Below are positions 54,800 to 64,000 of a stretch of DNA of 64,000 bases, piece by piece. The stretch is taken from NCBI RefSeq assembly GCF_947507565.1, contig NC_089191.1, forward strand, positions 1,240,001 through 1,304,000, in the 5' to 3' direction. Position 1 is the first letter of the stretch. Every line of letters starts with the position of its first letter. This stretch comes from Oscarella lobularis (lineage: Eukaryota > Porifera > Homoscleromorpha > Homosclerophorida > Oscarellidae). A program made the position numbers and the translations under genes. The notes below the pieces were generated by a model. The model was not told where the DNA came from and searched no databases. It saw nothing but the letters and a program-made list of their open reading frames with translations.

Positions 54800-55040
54800 C
54801 TCGAAGCCTACGAAAAGCATCTCGCGGATGTGTAACATGTATGTGTTAGCAGAGTATGTATGTGTTTATGTATGACGTAATTTCTGTGACGTTGGGTTGT
54901 ACATATAGGGATTGATGTGAGAGGAGGAGTGGGGGAATAAGAGGAGAGAGCGTGTTGGAGAGCACCACGGAATTGTCAGCGAACGCGAAGGATTACATTA
55001 GGAGGTCCCGCCGTGCGATTGCGCTCGTCCGCGCGGTTTA
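54800..55040. other. Intergenic, no gene recognised
   Basis: TATGTATGTGTT-type simple sequence around 54838-54870. Nothing else. Confidence 0.4.
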
Positions 55041-55049
55041 ACAACTACA

Positions 55050-55679
55050 ATGGCCGAATTCGTCCCGCCCGCTTCAATGCAGCCCACGACGCCTTCAACT
55101 CTTTCGGAGGACTGGTTCGCACTGCAATCGCCGCGACTTCGAGGAAGAAAGCAACATGGAAGAGGTACTGCTAAGCTTGTCTTCGGATGAAACAAAAAGT
55201 CATGGACGAATGAGCTAGCGAAAATCTCCTGAGTTATCCCTATCCACACCTTCGAGCAACCGTCGATCGAACGGTCGATCTCCCTTTGTCCTCTTCTACA
55301 CGCGATCCGAACCTTTCCTATAGTGTTCTCCGATGCTCTCGCAACCATCTATCTTGTTCATCTACGGCTTTTTTTGCGACGCTCCTTACGCTTTTTATCG
55401 CCCGTGAGTGCTAATTAGAACTGAACGATACTAGCACCCCCGTTTTTAATTTTTAATCGCTCTCTAAATTTGCACAGTCGTTCAATCGGCGCGTCTCACA
55501 GACTGCGTCTTAATCTTCCGCCACTCCATCGAGACAAGCGAGCCGTTGCGCGCGCGGACATCGACGTCGTCGAACTCGAGAGAATGGCCGACATTCATGA
55601 TTCACCGTTTAGTAAGTCGTTTGCGCGTTTGAAATTGTTTATGAATTGGGTACAAAAGACGGCAGCATCGCCGTATTAA
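55050..55679 (+). CDS. Small multi-exon gene, unidentified
   Basis: First exon 55051-55162: MAEFVPPASMQPTTPSTLSE, DWFALQSPRLRGRK, donor GTACTG. Last exon from 55480 after TTGCACAG: RLRLNLPPLHRDKRAVARAD, IDVVELERMADIHDSPF, FARLKLFMNWVQKTAASPY, stop TAA overlapping AATAAA at 55677. The phases of the two do not join directly, so a middle exon (perhaps 55253-55390, ending CCC|GTGAGT) is likely. No family recognised. Confidence 0.45.
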
Positions 55680-55689
55680 TAAAAGTTTT

Positions 55690-56350
55690 TGTAAAAGATT
55701 ATAAATCAAAATGAAAAAAACAAAAAGCGGCAAGGCGAAAGTCATTACGTATGTACCTCTAGTTTTCCCTTGTAACCTAAGAATGTGCAGTGTTTGTTCG
55801 CTTTGCTGGCCGTGTCTCTCGACCAATTCATTGAAAGGAAAAACGTTCAAATCGGTCTCTAAATGATATTTTTGGTCACACTTTTGCAAAATAACTAGTG
55901 TAATAGCTAACTCGTGGCAGTTATATAGAATTATTTAAAATTGTCTTTGTTTTGGCTTGCACGGACAGGTAGGCGGTCTATAAACGATTTTTATGTACGG
56001 TGTTTGAATGCTATTCCTGATCTCGCTTTTTCGTGCTTACGCCTTATACCATGCCTCTCCAGGAATGCTGACAGCATAGTATTGACCTGCACATCGGTCA
56101 GGTAATCCTGGCCTTTCCCTTGAATCGTCGCCAATGATTCAATCCGATTGATTCTCTTTCCTCTTCACCAGCTTTTGTATCGTTAGATTCGTTTTTTCTC
56201 TACTCGTCGCAAAACCTATTTCGGCGTCTTTCACTACTATACTACTGCAACAAGTTCGCACGCTAACCGTCTTACAACCCTAATGCAGGTGGGGAGGGGT
56301 TCACGAACGCTCGCTAACAGATTCCGGTTTTTTCTAAGAACCATTTTGCT
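55690..56350. other. Intergenic, no gene recognised
   Basis: GACCTGCACATCGGTCAGGT, an imperfect inverted repeat, lies at 56084-56103. No coding region. Confidence 0.45.
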
Positions 56351-56359
56351 TGAATCTAT

Positions 56360-56560
56360 TCACTTTAGCGTTTCTCTTGATTCGATTGTGGTCAGTGTCC
56401 TAATCCCTATCACTTGTGTTTTGAGCTCCGAACACCTTTCGTTTCGATTTTTGAGTCGCGGAAATTCTCGGCCGTGTTCCTTTTGATTGCTTGCTTTCCG
56501 TTAGCGCTTTATGTCCTCTTACTCTATTTCGATATCTTCTAAACATCGTTCTGAATAGAA
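56360..56560 (+). repeat. Single arm of the 2266-3855 fold-back family
   Basis: TTCGATTGTGGTCAGTGTCC and the following 150 bases (CGAACACCTTTCGTTTCG, TGTTCCTTTTGATTGCTTGC) closely match 2999-3190. No inverted partner was found nearby. Confidence 0.7.
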
Positions 56561-56989
56561 CAAATTAATTGCAGACGTCTAGCAACGTATAATCTTCGAT
56601 TTTTCTGAGATGGCTCGTTGTTGCGTTGCTATGGAGAAATTTCCGCCGTACATCGAAATGCTGTTGCATACAGAGTGTTGGATGACATGGATTATGTCAT
56701 TCCAAGTTTTGAAGTTCTGCGCGTTCGTCTACATCGATGTATTTTTTTCGGTCATTCAGGACGACGGGTAAGAACGTGAATTGGTAGAGGGATTTATCAA
56801 CTCTGCAACTATTCGCGGTCAGATCTGTCCCAGAGCGATAGTTCCGTTGGAGAGCTGTGATATATTGGTACATTCTACAATATCTTCCTCGTTGTGCTAT
56901 GTTGTGTTCGGTTTGGTTAGTTTAGCGTGCTTTAACCTTTAAGAGAACTAAGGACAACATTTGGCATAGTCGACGTCGAACCGTTTCGC

Positions 56990-57890
56990 ATGTCATCGAC
57001 GGGAATTTCGCCGCCCGCTCCGTTCCTCCAGCCCCCAGGTGCGCTCCGTACCCGTGGCGCGACTGGTTTCGAACATTCAAGACGTACCTCGCGGCGACCG
57101 GAGTCGCGTCAGCCGACAGAAAGCTAGGTCTACTCCTTCCTTGTCTGAGGACGGAAGGGAAGCGAGTGTTTTTGACGTTTCCGCCTGCCGCGTTGTTTGA
57201 CGAAGCAAAGGATGCGTTGGCCGCACACTATGGATCCCGTATCAACACCATGGTGGAGCGGTTCAAGTTTGGTCAGCGTTTTCAGCATTTCAGGCGAGGC
57301 GGCTCAGGAGTATGTTACTGCTCTTCGAGTGCTCGTGGCGACGTGTGATTTAGGCCAGTTGGAAAACGAGATGATTTGCGATTAGTTGATCAAAGGCACT
57401 CGTTCTCAGAAAGTCCGTACGCGCTGATGGAAGCGGCGACTCTCACGGTCGACGACGCGCTTGTACTGACGACTCGGATCAAGGAGGCAGCTCAACAATC
57501 GCAAGATATCGCCTCAGCGGTTGGAGCACAGTCGTTGAGTTCGTCGGCACTTCCGCTGCCGGCCTTAGCTACACCTCTCCCGCTCAAGCGCTTTCAGTCG
57601 CAGCGCCGTCGCCGACAGTGGCAGCGTCCGCTGACGTGCAGCAAGTGTCCATGAGGAGCCCCTCTGGAACCGGGACCAAAAATTGCCCCAACTGCCATTT
57701 AGACCCACCGGGGTCCTCAGTGTCCGGCTCAGAACCAAAAGTGTCGCAAGTGCGGGAAAATGGGGCACTTCCGGCGCTGCTGTCGGGCAAATCGTCAGGG
57801 TGACGCGCCTCTACAGTCTCTCGAGGTTGCAGATGACGAAGGCGACGACTTGTCCGTATATCTGAATGCTGTCTCAGGAGGAAAAGGGTG
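56990..57890 (+). pseudogene. Ty3/gypsy gag, element 2
   Basis: ATG at 56990 reads MSSTGISPPAPFLQPPGA. The capsid-like region follows after frame changes (RKLGLLLPCLRTEG, LAAHYGSRINTMVERFKFGQ), and the zinc knuckle CRKCGKMGHFRRCC (C-x2-C-x4-H-x4-C) is at about 57750-57795. At least three frame breaks. Continues into protease. Confidence 0.75.
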
Positions 57891-57906
57891 TTGAAGATTT
57901 GCGTGA

Positions 57907-58275
57907 GTGACGTTCAGGGGGGTACAAATTTCCTTCATTGTGGACATCGGCGCGCGCGTCCCGGTGCTAAACAAGGCTACGCACGACCACTATTTTTCCA
58001 AGATTGCACTCCGACCGTCAACGCTGAAGCTCCGCGGGTATGGCGGGTATCGGATCCGGGAGTTTGGAGTGATCAGGTTAGATGTCCGTCACGAAGGACA
58101 GTTGGTGCACAAGTTTGCGTTTCATATCACCGCCGAAGGCGCGAATCTGCTACCTGTTGACTTGTTTGACGCGTTGGAGTTTGCCGTTTCGACTCCGGAG
58201 TCTCGCCCAGCATCGATGGCGATTTCGAAAATTGAACAAGGAAGCGACGCTCATTCATCTCTGGATTTTTGGTGA
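57907..58275 (+). pseudogene. Ty3/gypsy protease, element 2, active site changed
   Basis: Reads ISFIVDIGARVPVLNKATHD, where family members have DTGA: the catalytic Thr is Ile. The C-terminal half is typical (FAFHITAEGANLLPVDLFDA). An otherwise open frame of 122 codons suggests recent loss. Confidence 0.75.
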
Positions 58276-58379
58276 CGGAGATCTCCGTCTATCTTCTCAG
58301 GCTTGGGTTCTGCCAAGAAGTTCATGCACCAGCCGCTCATTGACCCTTCGGTGTAGCCCTCAATGCAGCCGCTCCGTAG

Positions 58380-59508
58380 TGACAGAAGAGATTCGTCGTC
58401 TGGAGGGCGAAGGGATCATTGAGCGAATCGATGCGTCGCCGTGGGTTTTGAATCTGGTTATCGCCACAAAGAAATCGAACGAGATTCGTATGTGTCGGGT
58501 TGGTCGCAGTAAACAAGGCGGTGATTCCAGGGAAACACCCCCTGCCGACCTTGGATGAGCTGACGGCGGAGTTCAACTGCTCGTCGATCTATACCAAGCT
58601 AGATCTGAAGCAAGGCTATCTCCAGATTCCTCTGGCTCCCGAGTGTCGTTACCTTACGCATTTGTGTCGCACGAAGGGGTGTTCCAGTACACTCGTATGC
58701 CCTTCGGTCTCGCTTCAGCTCCAAGTGCGTTCCAAAAGGTTATGGATACCGTGCTCGCAGGTTTGCAGGGTAGCAGTCTACATGGACAACATCGTTTTCC
58801 ATTCGCCCTCGATGGACATTCATCGGCAATGCTTGCCCGCAGTTTTAGAGCGGTTTTGTCTTGCGGGGTTAACGCTCAACGTTCGGAAATGCCAATTCAA
58901 AGTTGACTCGGTGGAGTTTTTCGGTCATCACGTTTCCGCTTCGGGTTTCACCCCGCTGCAGTCCAACGTCGCCGCGGTTTTGAGTATTCCTGATCCGAAG
59001 TCGCCGAAGGATGTCGCTTCGTTTCTGGGAATAACGAACTTTTACGCTTGTTTTTTGCCCAATAATTCGACGGTTTCGGCACCTCTGCGTCGGCTGCTCA
59101 AAAAACACACTCCGGGGATGTGGACCAACGCCGAAGAGCTGGCGTTTCAGCCGCTGAACGACTTGATCACAACGCCTTCTGTGCTCGCCCACTTTGCGGT
59201 AGGAGCCGACACTTTTGTGACGTGCGATGCGTCGGGAACAGCTGTTGGTGCCGTCCTGTCGCAAGTTTCCGCCAACGGGGAACGTCCTGTTGCGTTTGCA
59301 TCAAAACCGCTTTGGGAGCGCGAATGTCGTTATTCCGAGAGCGAGCGGGAGGCGTTAGCCTGTGTGTTTGCTTGCGAGCATTGGGATATTTATCTTTGTG
59401 GTAGGCCGTTTATCATCTAGCCCTCCTGTCTCTTCTCAATTCGCCAGGGTCGGGGGTCATAGACCGCTGCGTATCCATCGGTGGTTTGCTCGGCTCCGGC
59501 GGTACGCT
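58380..59508 (+). pseudogene. Ty3/gypsy reverse transcriptase and RNase H, element 2
   Basis: RT blocks: EEIRRLEGEGIIERIDASPW, NKAVIPGKHPLPTLDEL, YTKLDLKQGYLQIPLAP, MPFGLASAPSAFQKVMD (in another frame), VAVYMDNIVFHSPS (YMDN replaces YxDD), FFGHHVSASG. The RNase H start VTCDASGTAVGAVLSQ and YSESEREALACVFACEHW follow. It then breaks, with one more block (GHRPLRIHRWFARLRRY) before 59508. Integrase is absent. The active-site change and frame breaks make it inactive. Confidence 0.82.
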
Positions 59509-59509
59509 T

Positions 59510-60300
59510 TTTAAAGGGGCACTGTAACGGTTTTTCGATTGTTGCCTAATCGCTTCGTCTCACCGATTGATGGCTTCCTACGAAGCGGTGCTTCTTCCAG
59601 CTCCTCCGCGTAGAATATATCGAACGTTTTCTCCTTCGGCAGCGCGCGCGCGAGCAAGGAACTATGACGTATAGAGTCCATTTCTATTCCCGTATATAGG
59701 TTCCCGCGATCTTTGTCAGCGTTTACACCGCTATTCGTCGGCCGCTTGATCCTTTCTCGTACGCGGACTACTACTAAGGTATAGAACATCGATAGTGTCC
59801 TATTTGGGGGATCGTAGCAGAAACCGTTACCGAAACCGGCGGTCACGCCCATTCGCTCCTTTATCGCTTTCTATTTCCATAATGGCGCGTGACGCCATCC
59901 ATACCGCTCCGCTGTAGCAGTATTAGTACTCTGAGTTATTCGCATATTCTCCAGCCTTTCTCCTGATCGTCTCTTAAGGTGGCAGTGGGGGTATGGAACA
60001 TTAGCTTCTTCAAAAAATTTTTTTTCTTTTTGTTTCTTTTTCTAATGATAATTAGTTTCGTAGTGTCTTTCTACGGAATAAATGCTACATTGGCGTCATT
60101 TGAGCCGTTTTCTAGAGTGCGTTAGCTCGGAAGCTAAACCGGAAGCGAGAAAACTGCTTTCTGTCTCGTTTATTTGACTCCTTACCTATTCGTTACCGCT
60201 CTCAACAAGCATCCAAGGTGGTTCTCGTTCGTTCGGTAGCGTCGCTTTTGCCCGCTTTCGATTGGAAGATCGATCTTCGAACATTTCGCTCAATTGCGCT
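59510..60300. other. Intergenic, no gene recognised
   Basis: Follows the truncated end of Ty3 element 2. No LTR or integrase could be identified and no other structure is supported. Confidence 0.4.
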
Positions 60301-60311
60301 TGTCTTTTGCA

Positions 60312-60432
60312 GCTTTTCGCGTCGAAATGAAGAAAAATGCTTCGTTCAGAGAAATATCAAGACAGGAAAAAGAGCGGCAGGAGGAAGAAGAACGGGACAA
60401 AGCTGGAATAAAAGCCGGGCCTCCTCCTGACG
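60312..60432 (+). CDS. Possible internal exon of an unidentified gene
   Basis: After TTTTGCAG the frame reads FRVEMKKNASFREISRQEKE, RQEEEERDKAGIKAGPPPDG and meets a GTGATC donor. A charged helix followed by a Pro cluster looks like real protein, but neighbouring exons were not found. Confidence 0.3.
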
Positions 60433-60600
60433 GGTGATCGTTCCCTTCGTTTCCGCCAAGTTTCAAAGCAACAGGTTATCGTCTGATTTCATTGGTGTAC
60501 CTGTCATCCGTTCTGTTGTCTTGCCTGTCCTGCAAATTCTGCCACTGCGAGAATGTGAAGCTAAAGTACGTTCAGTCATCATGTGTCCCGTGGGAAAAAA

Positions 60601-60662
60601 GGCTGGGCGATATTGATTTTGGAGGGCGTTTGCCTTCCACGGCCCGAATCAATATCAATGCT
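60601..60662. repeat. Hairpin
   Basis: CGATATTGATTTTGG and its near complement CCGAATCAATATCAATG flank a 25-base centre that is itself partly paired (GGAGGGC/GCCTTCC). Confidence 0.5.
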
Positions 60663-61044
60663 ATGTCCTATCGTTTATACGCGTTTCTGCGTTTACTGTA
60701 GTGCATTAGTGCGTACAGTTTGAGCAGGAACGTAATTTCCGGTTTGTAATGTATGTAAGGCCGTCCTCCTGAGTCACGCCCATTTACGTAATTAATTGGT
60801 ACAAATGCACCGCTTCATACCAAAGGAAACTTTACTCGCTAAGGTCGTCTTCTGCTAAACCGTCCTCACTGTCTGAATCTTCGTTCTAATAACAAGCTCC
60901 TCTACCGCTTCTTCGACTAGGCCGTCGAACTCTCGGTAGTGATTCTCTACTTTTGTGATAACATGCCGCACACACGACGCCCACCGGTCAGAATCGACGT
61001 TTTCTATACCTTCCCGCGCGCAAACCTCGATCCCAGCCATAGTA

Positions 61045-62969
61045 CAGTAGAACCTCACTTTGCGACCACCTCAATTAGAAGACCACCTCGGAATAGCGAC
61101 CACTTTTGCTTTGACCGAACTGTTCCTGTACGAATTACTTACAAAAAAAACTCATTATTAAGACCACTCATAAATCGGAATTACGGACGCTTTAATGGTT
61201 CCTATACATGGTCTCGCGTCACAATTACGACCGAGCTTGCGCAGTTGCGACTCTTTGTCCCGGATCAGGCATGGCATCGTCGGTAAAGCAGGCTGCTGTC
61301 CGGAAGCGAAAGGATCTAACACTTGACGAAAAGATTGCGGTCATTCGTGCCAGTGCCGGTAAGAGTCAGCGACAGCTAGCAGAAGAATTCAAAATAAGCA
61401 AGACGCAAGTCTGCAATATTCTGCAACGACGTGACGACCTTCTTGAGATGCAAAGCCAAGCGAACCCGGCAAAAAAGCGACCTTCGTATGCTAGCAAATA
61501 TTCTGACATCGACGAGATAACGTGGCGATGGTTTTCGCGTGTTCGTGCCAGCAATATTCCAGTCAGCGGCCCTATGATCCAAGAAAAAGCCAAAGAATTT
61601 GCGACTCAGTTGAACAAGCCAGACTTCAAAGCGTCAAGTGGTTGGCTACAAAGATTCAAAGATAGGCATTTGATTCGAGAAGCATCAATCTCGGGTGAAA
61701 GGGGTAGCGTTGATCTACTTGACGTAGACGTTTGGGTCAGCACCTTGCCGGACCTGCTTCATAATTATCCTGTACAAAACATCTTTAACATGGACGAAAC
61801 TGGTCTACTGTTTCGCGCACTTCCGGACAAGACTTTGGCCGTGAGAGGGAGCGACTGCGCTGGAGGCAAGAAGTCAAAGGAACGGCTTACCGTTTCATTG
61901 TGTGTAAATGCCTTGGGAGAGTTCGAAACCCCTTTAGTTATTGGACGCGCTGCAACCCCACGATGCTTTCGCGGCATGGGGCCTCATTTGCTGCCGGTCA
62001 CATGGAAAGCCAACAGAAAAGCATGGATGACTGGGGATATTTTTCGAGAGTGGTTGCGGAAGTTTAACGCTAAGATGAAAGGTCAAAACAGAAAAGTTCT
62101 GTTATTTATCGATAATGCATCATCACATTCGAAGGAAACCCTCTCTAATGTGACAATGCATTTTTTGCCGCCTAACACTACATCTGTTCTACAACCGCTA
62201 GATCTTGGCGTCATTAGGAACGTAAAATGTCACTACCGCAATTTCGTTCTTCGAAATGTCTTGAGCAAGATAGAAAGTGGCCAAGGCGCTGAAACAATAG
62301 CAAAAAGCATCAACGTTTTAGACGCTTGCTATTGGATTAAAGAAGCTGTTAAAAAAGTCAAAGCCGACACAGTCAGAAAATGCTTCAGAAAAGGGGGCTT
62401 TGAAATAGCGGAAGGCGAAAGAAATGATATTGCGGACTGTGACGACGATGATGAAGATGTAGACGCGCTGCTTGCGTCTTCGCTAGAGTGTTTGGATGTA
62501 TCTGATCCTTGCTCCGTAGCTGAATACGCCGAAATTGATTCTGAAATCCCCACTGAGGAGTTAGCGAAAGGGTGGGAAGATGAATTGCTATCGGAGTTCG
62601 TAGAAGGAAATAGCCAAGGCGACCTAATAGAAGATAACAACAGCGGTGACGAAGACGAAATTGTGTGCCGCGTGAAGAACTTTTCCCAAGCGCTGACCAT
62701 CATTGATGATTTGACGACCTTTGCCGCAGAGAAAAACCTTGAACAAGTAATTTCCCATCTCTATCAGACTAAAGACATATTCCAAAACGCTTTATTGAAA
62801 GAAAGGCTGTCTGGACATCAGTCCACGTTGGATGATTACTTTAAAAAATAAAGTCTAGGTAGCGCACGTTAGAAGTTGACACCCACGCAATATTTGAAAA
62901 AGAGACCACCTCAGAAATGCGACCAGCTGACTCAATCCCGTGCCTGGTCGCATTTTTGAGGTTCTACTG
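61045..62969 (+). mobile_element. Complete Tigger/pogo-type DNA transposon, 1,925 bp
   Basis: Terminal inverted repeats start CAGTAGAACCTC at 61045 and end GAGGTTCTACTG at 62969, with further internal similarity (GCGACCA, GACCACCTC blocks on both sides). TA flanks both ends (61043-61044, 62970-62971), the target duplication of the Tc1/mariner-pogo group. It contains one long uninterrupted transposase frame, so both components of an autonomous element are present. Confidence 0.92.
61271..62851 (+). CDS. Tigger/pogo (CENP-B-like) transposase
   Basis: 526 residues from ATG 61271 (an in-frame ATG at 61208 would add 21 residues of non-conserved sequence). The N-terminal CENP-B-type helix-turn-helix reads KRKDLTLDEKIAVIRASAGK and ISKTQVCNIL; the second helix-turn-helix is around WLQRFKDRHLIR. 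The DDE endonuclease core has catalytic Asp175 (NMDETGL), Asp281 (FIDNASSH) and Asp311 (PLDLGVIR), 30 residues apart, as in pogo-type DD29-30D enzymes. The acidic C terminus includes DCDDDDEDVDALL. No stop or frame break, so it is likely functional or recently so. It cuts and pastes the element at TA sites. Confidence 0.93.
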   Translation: MASSVKQAAVRKRKDLTLDEKIAVIRASAGKSQRQLAEEFKISKTQVCNILQRRDDLLEMQSQANPAKKRPSYASKYSDIDEITWRWFSRVRASNIPVSGPMIQEKAKEFATQLNKPDFKASSGWLQRFKDRHLIREASISGERGSVDLLDVDVWVSTLPDLLHNYPVQNIFNMDETGLLFRALPDKTLAVRGSDCAGGKKSKERLTVSLCVNALGEFETPLVIGRAATPRCFRGMGPHLLPVTWKANRKAWMTGDIFREWLRKFNAKMKGQNRKVLLFIDNASSHSKETLSNVTMHFLPPNTTSVLQPLDLGVIRNVKCHYRNFVLRNVLSKIESGQGAETIAKSINVLDACYWIKEAVKKVKADTVRKCFRKGGFEIAEGERNDIADCDDDDEDVDALLASSLECLDVSDPCSVAEYAEIDSEIPTEELAKGWEDELLSEFVEGNSQGDLIEDNNSGDEDEIVCRVKNFSQALTIIDDLTTFAAEKNLEQVISHLYQTKDIFQNALLKERLSGHQSTLDDYFKK

Positions 62970-64000
62970 TAAAGACCTTATTATTGCGCGCTGCATATCC
63001 CTTTACTTGCGCCCAAACCAATTCGATAAGGTTTAGCTCGCAGTGCCCTACCGGTAGACGAATTAAGTCGAAGCCGAATTCGGCCGCTTTAATGTCCGTT
63101 AGATAAGTGGGCTTTGCATTCTGAGCTTTCACTGTCAGGAAGAGCTCGGCTTTTAGGCTTCGAGAATCGTATACTACGCCTCTTTTAGTGCGCCATTCCA
63201 TCATGAATTTTTTTGTACTGCTCTTGGTGGGAATTTTCTCAAATACGCTATTTTGATATTTAGCATTGTCTAAAACAATGACGGATCGAGGAGGACAGTT
63301 GGGAAGGAGCCTGTTCATAAACCATTCCATAAAATGTTCTATGTTCATCTCGTTGTGATAATCACCCGTCCCAGATTTTCCACGAAAGACAAGGTCTGCA
63401 TTGTCTATCCTCCTTCCCAACCTGTATGCAAAATTATTAGGCGTCCGCCCTTTCCCGAACCGCCTCGTCCGTCATAGTCTAGCCACGTCCGCTCAACTGT
63501 GTGGTGGGCGTTTAGCCAAGTTTCATCTAGATAAACGATAGGCCGCCCTTTGTCTCTATACCGCTTAATCAAACGGATACGCATGACGAGATGCTATTAT
63601 TCGGTTCTGCTCATATAGTCCTCTCTTTTTGTTTCGCAATTTGTACTTAAAGCCTATTTTCCGAATGATTTTGTAGAGAGACGTTCTCCCCAGAGAAAAT
63701 CGGCTTCACTTTTGAGAGCTCCCAACAATTTGCCTAATGTTGGAATCTCTCTTTCGGAATAAAATGTATGGATCCGTCTTCTTATTAGACCCTCCATGAA
63801 ATTTTCAGTGTCTTGGACAGACACCACATTCCCACGCTTTACGCTCCTTTTGGCAGGACTACTCACGTCTCCCTTCCCTTTTCGTTCACCAAGCCAGTTT
63901 TTTATCGATTGCCTAGAAATTCCCATCGCCTCAGAAGTGCGGTTCAACACGTTCTGAAGGTTAAGGGCATGTCCCAGTTGCTTCTCTTTATAAGTAATCG

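Larger units (their letters stand above)
60832..63950 (-). pseudogene. DDE-type (IS630/Tc1-like) transposase gene interrupted by Tigger
   Basis: N-terminal helix-turn-helix region (SEAMGISRQSIKNWLGERKG) at 63850-63950, then RIRLIKRYRDKGRPIVYLDE (first Asp; TW follows), GSGKGGRLIILHTGWEGG, KSGTGDYHNEMN, IVLDNAKYQNSVF (second Asp) and LPVGHCELNLIELVWAQVKG (Glu, 82 residues after the second Asp). At 62970 the frame stops at a Tigger insertion and resumes at 61043 in frame: KVFT joined to MAGIEVCAREG and WASCVRHVITKVENHYRE. It ends in an acidic tail (EDSDSEDGLAEDDLSE) and TAA at 60832. Two one-base breaks (about 63420, 60890). The start may lie beyond the window. Confidence 0.8.

Overview
This is eukaryotic, animal-type DNA: short spliced introns (about 45-65 bases), AATAAA signals, a fibrocystin-L-like gene, an Ig/FN3 receptor gene and many animal-type transposons. 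A mitochondrial fragment in the nuclear sequence (about 19937-20312) uses TGA for Trp, ATA at conserved Ile positions and AGA at conserved Arg positions. That is genetic code 4, used by sponge and cnidarian mitochondria, not the bilaterian code 5. With the compact introns, a sponge (perhaps homoscleromorph) is my best inference. I see no rRNA, functional tRNA gene or CRISPR array.

Layout. 1-2200: Ty3/gypsy element on the minus strand, running off the left edge. 2266-5165: two fold-back elements with nested insertions, including a tRNA-like SINE. 5233-10690: remnants of Ty3/gypsy, a non-LTR reverse transcriptase and a RecQ-like helicase. 11107-11746: a large palindromic element. 12853-15618: multi-exon RING-finger gene. 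18090-23516: decayed RecQ-like helicase, DUF6589 gene split by mitochondrial DNA, and P-like transposase. 24264-28200: hAT and LINE remnants. 30358-33509: fibrocystin-L-like gene. 33616-34069: small mini-exon gene. 37140-38680: Ty3 scrap, MFS-transporter remnant, CARD-like domain. 39839-46882: P-like transposase, unknown transposon-type ORF, RecQ-like helicase, mariner-type MITE, well-preserved DUF6589 gene. 47346-48739: three small host-type genes, two of them head to head. 49150-54790: a PIF1-type helicase with an OTU domain (Helentron-like), split around an intact-looking Ig/FN3 receptor gene. 55050-55679: small gene. 56990-59508: second Ty3/gypsy element. 60832-63950: DDE transposase gene cut by a complete Tigger/pogo element.

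Main result. A RecQ-like helicase and a DUF6589 protein occur twice as a convergent pair with touching 3' ends (19394-19396; and 43049/43981 once a 939-bp MITE is removed). This looks like a two-gene transposon module, possibly of the helicase-carrying Academ lineage. Other strong points are the ND5/cytochrome b mosaic inserted into one DUF6589 copy, the Tigger inserted at a TA inside a coding frame, and the receptor gene lodged between two halves of a Helentron-type helicase.

Many single-base frame breaks in otherwise conserved exons fall in homopolymer runs of four to six. Some apparent pseudogenes may therefore be assembly errors.
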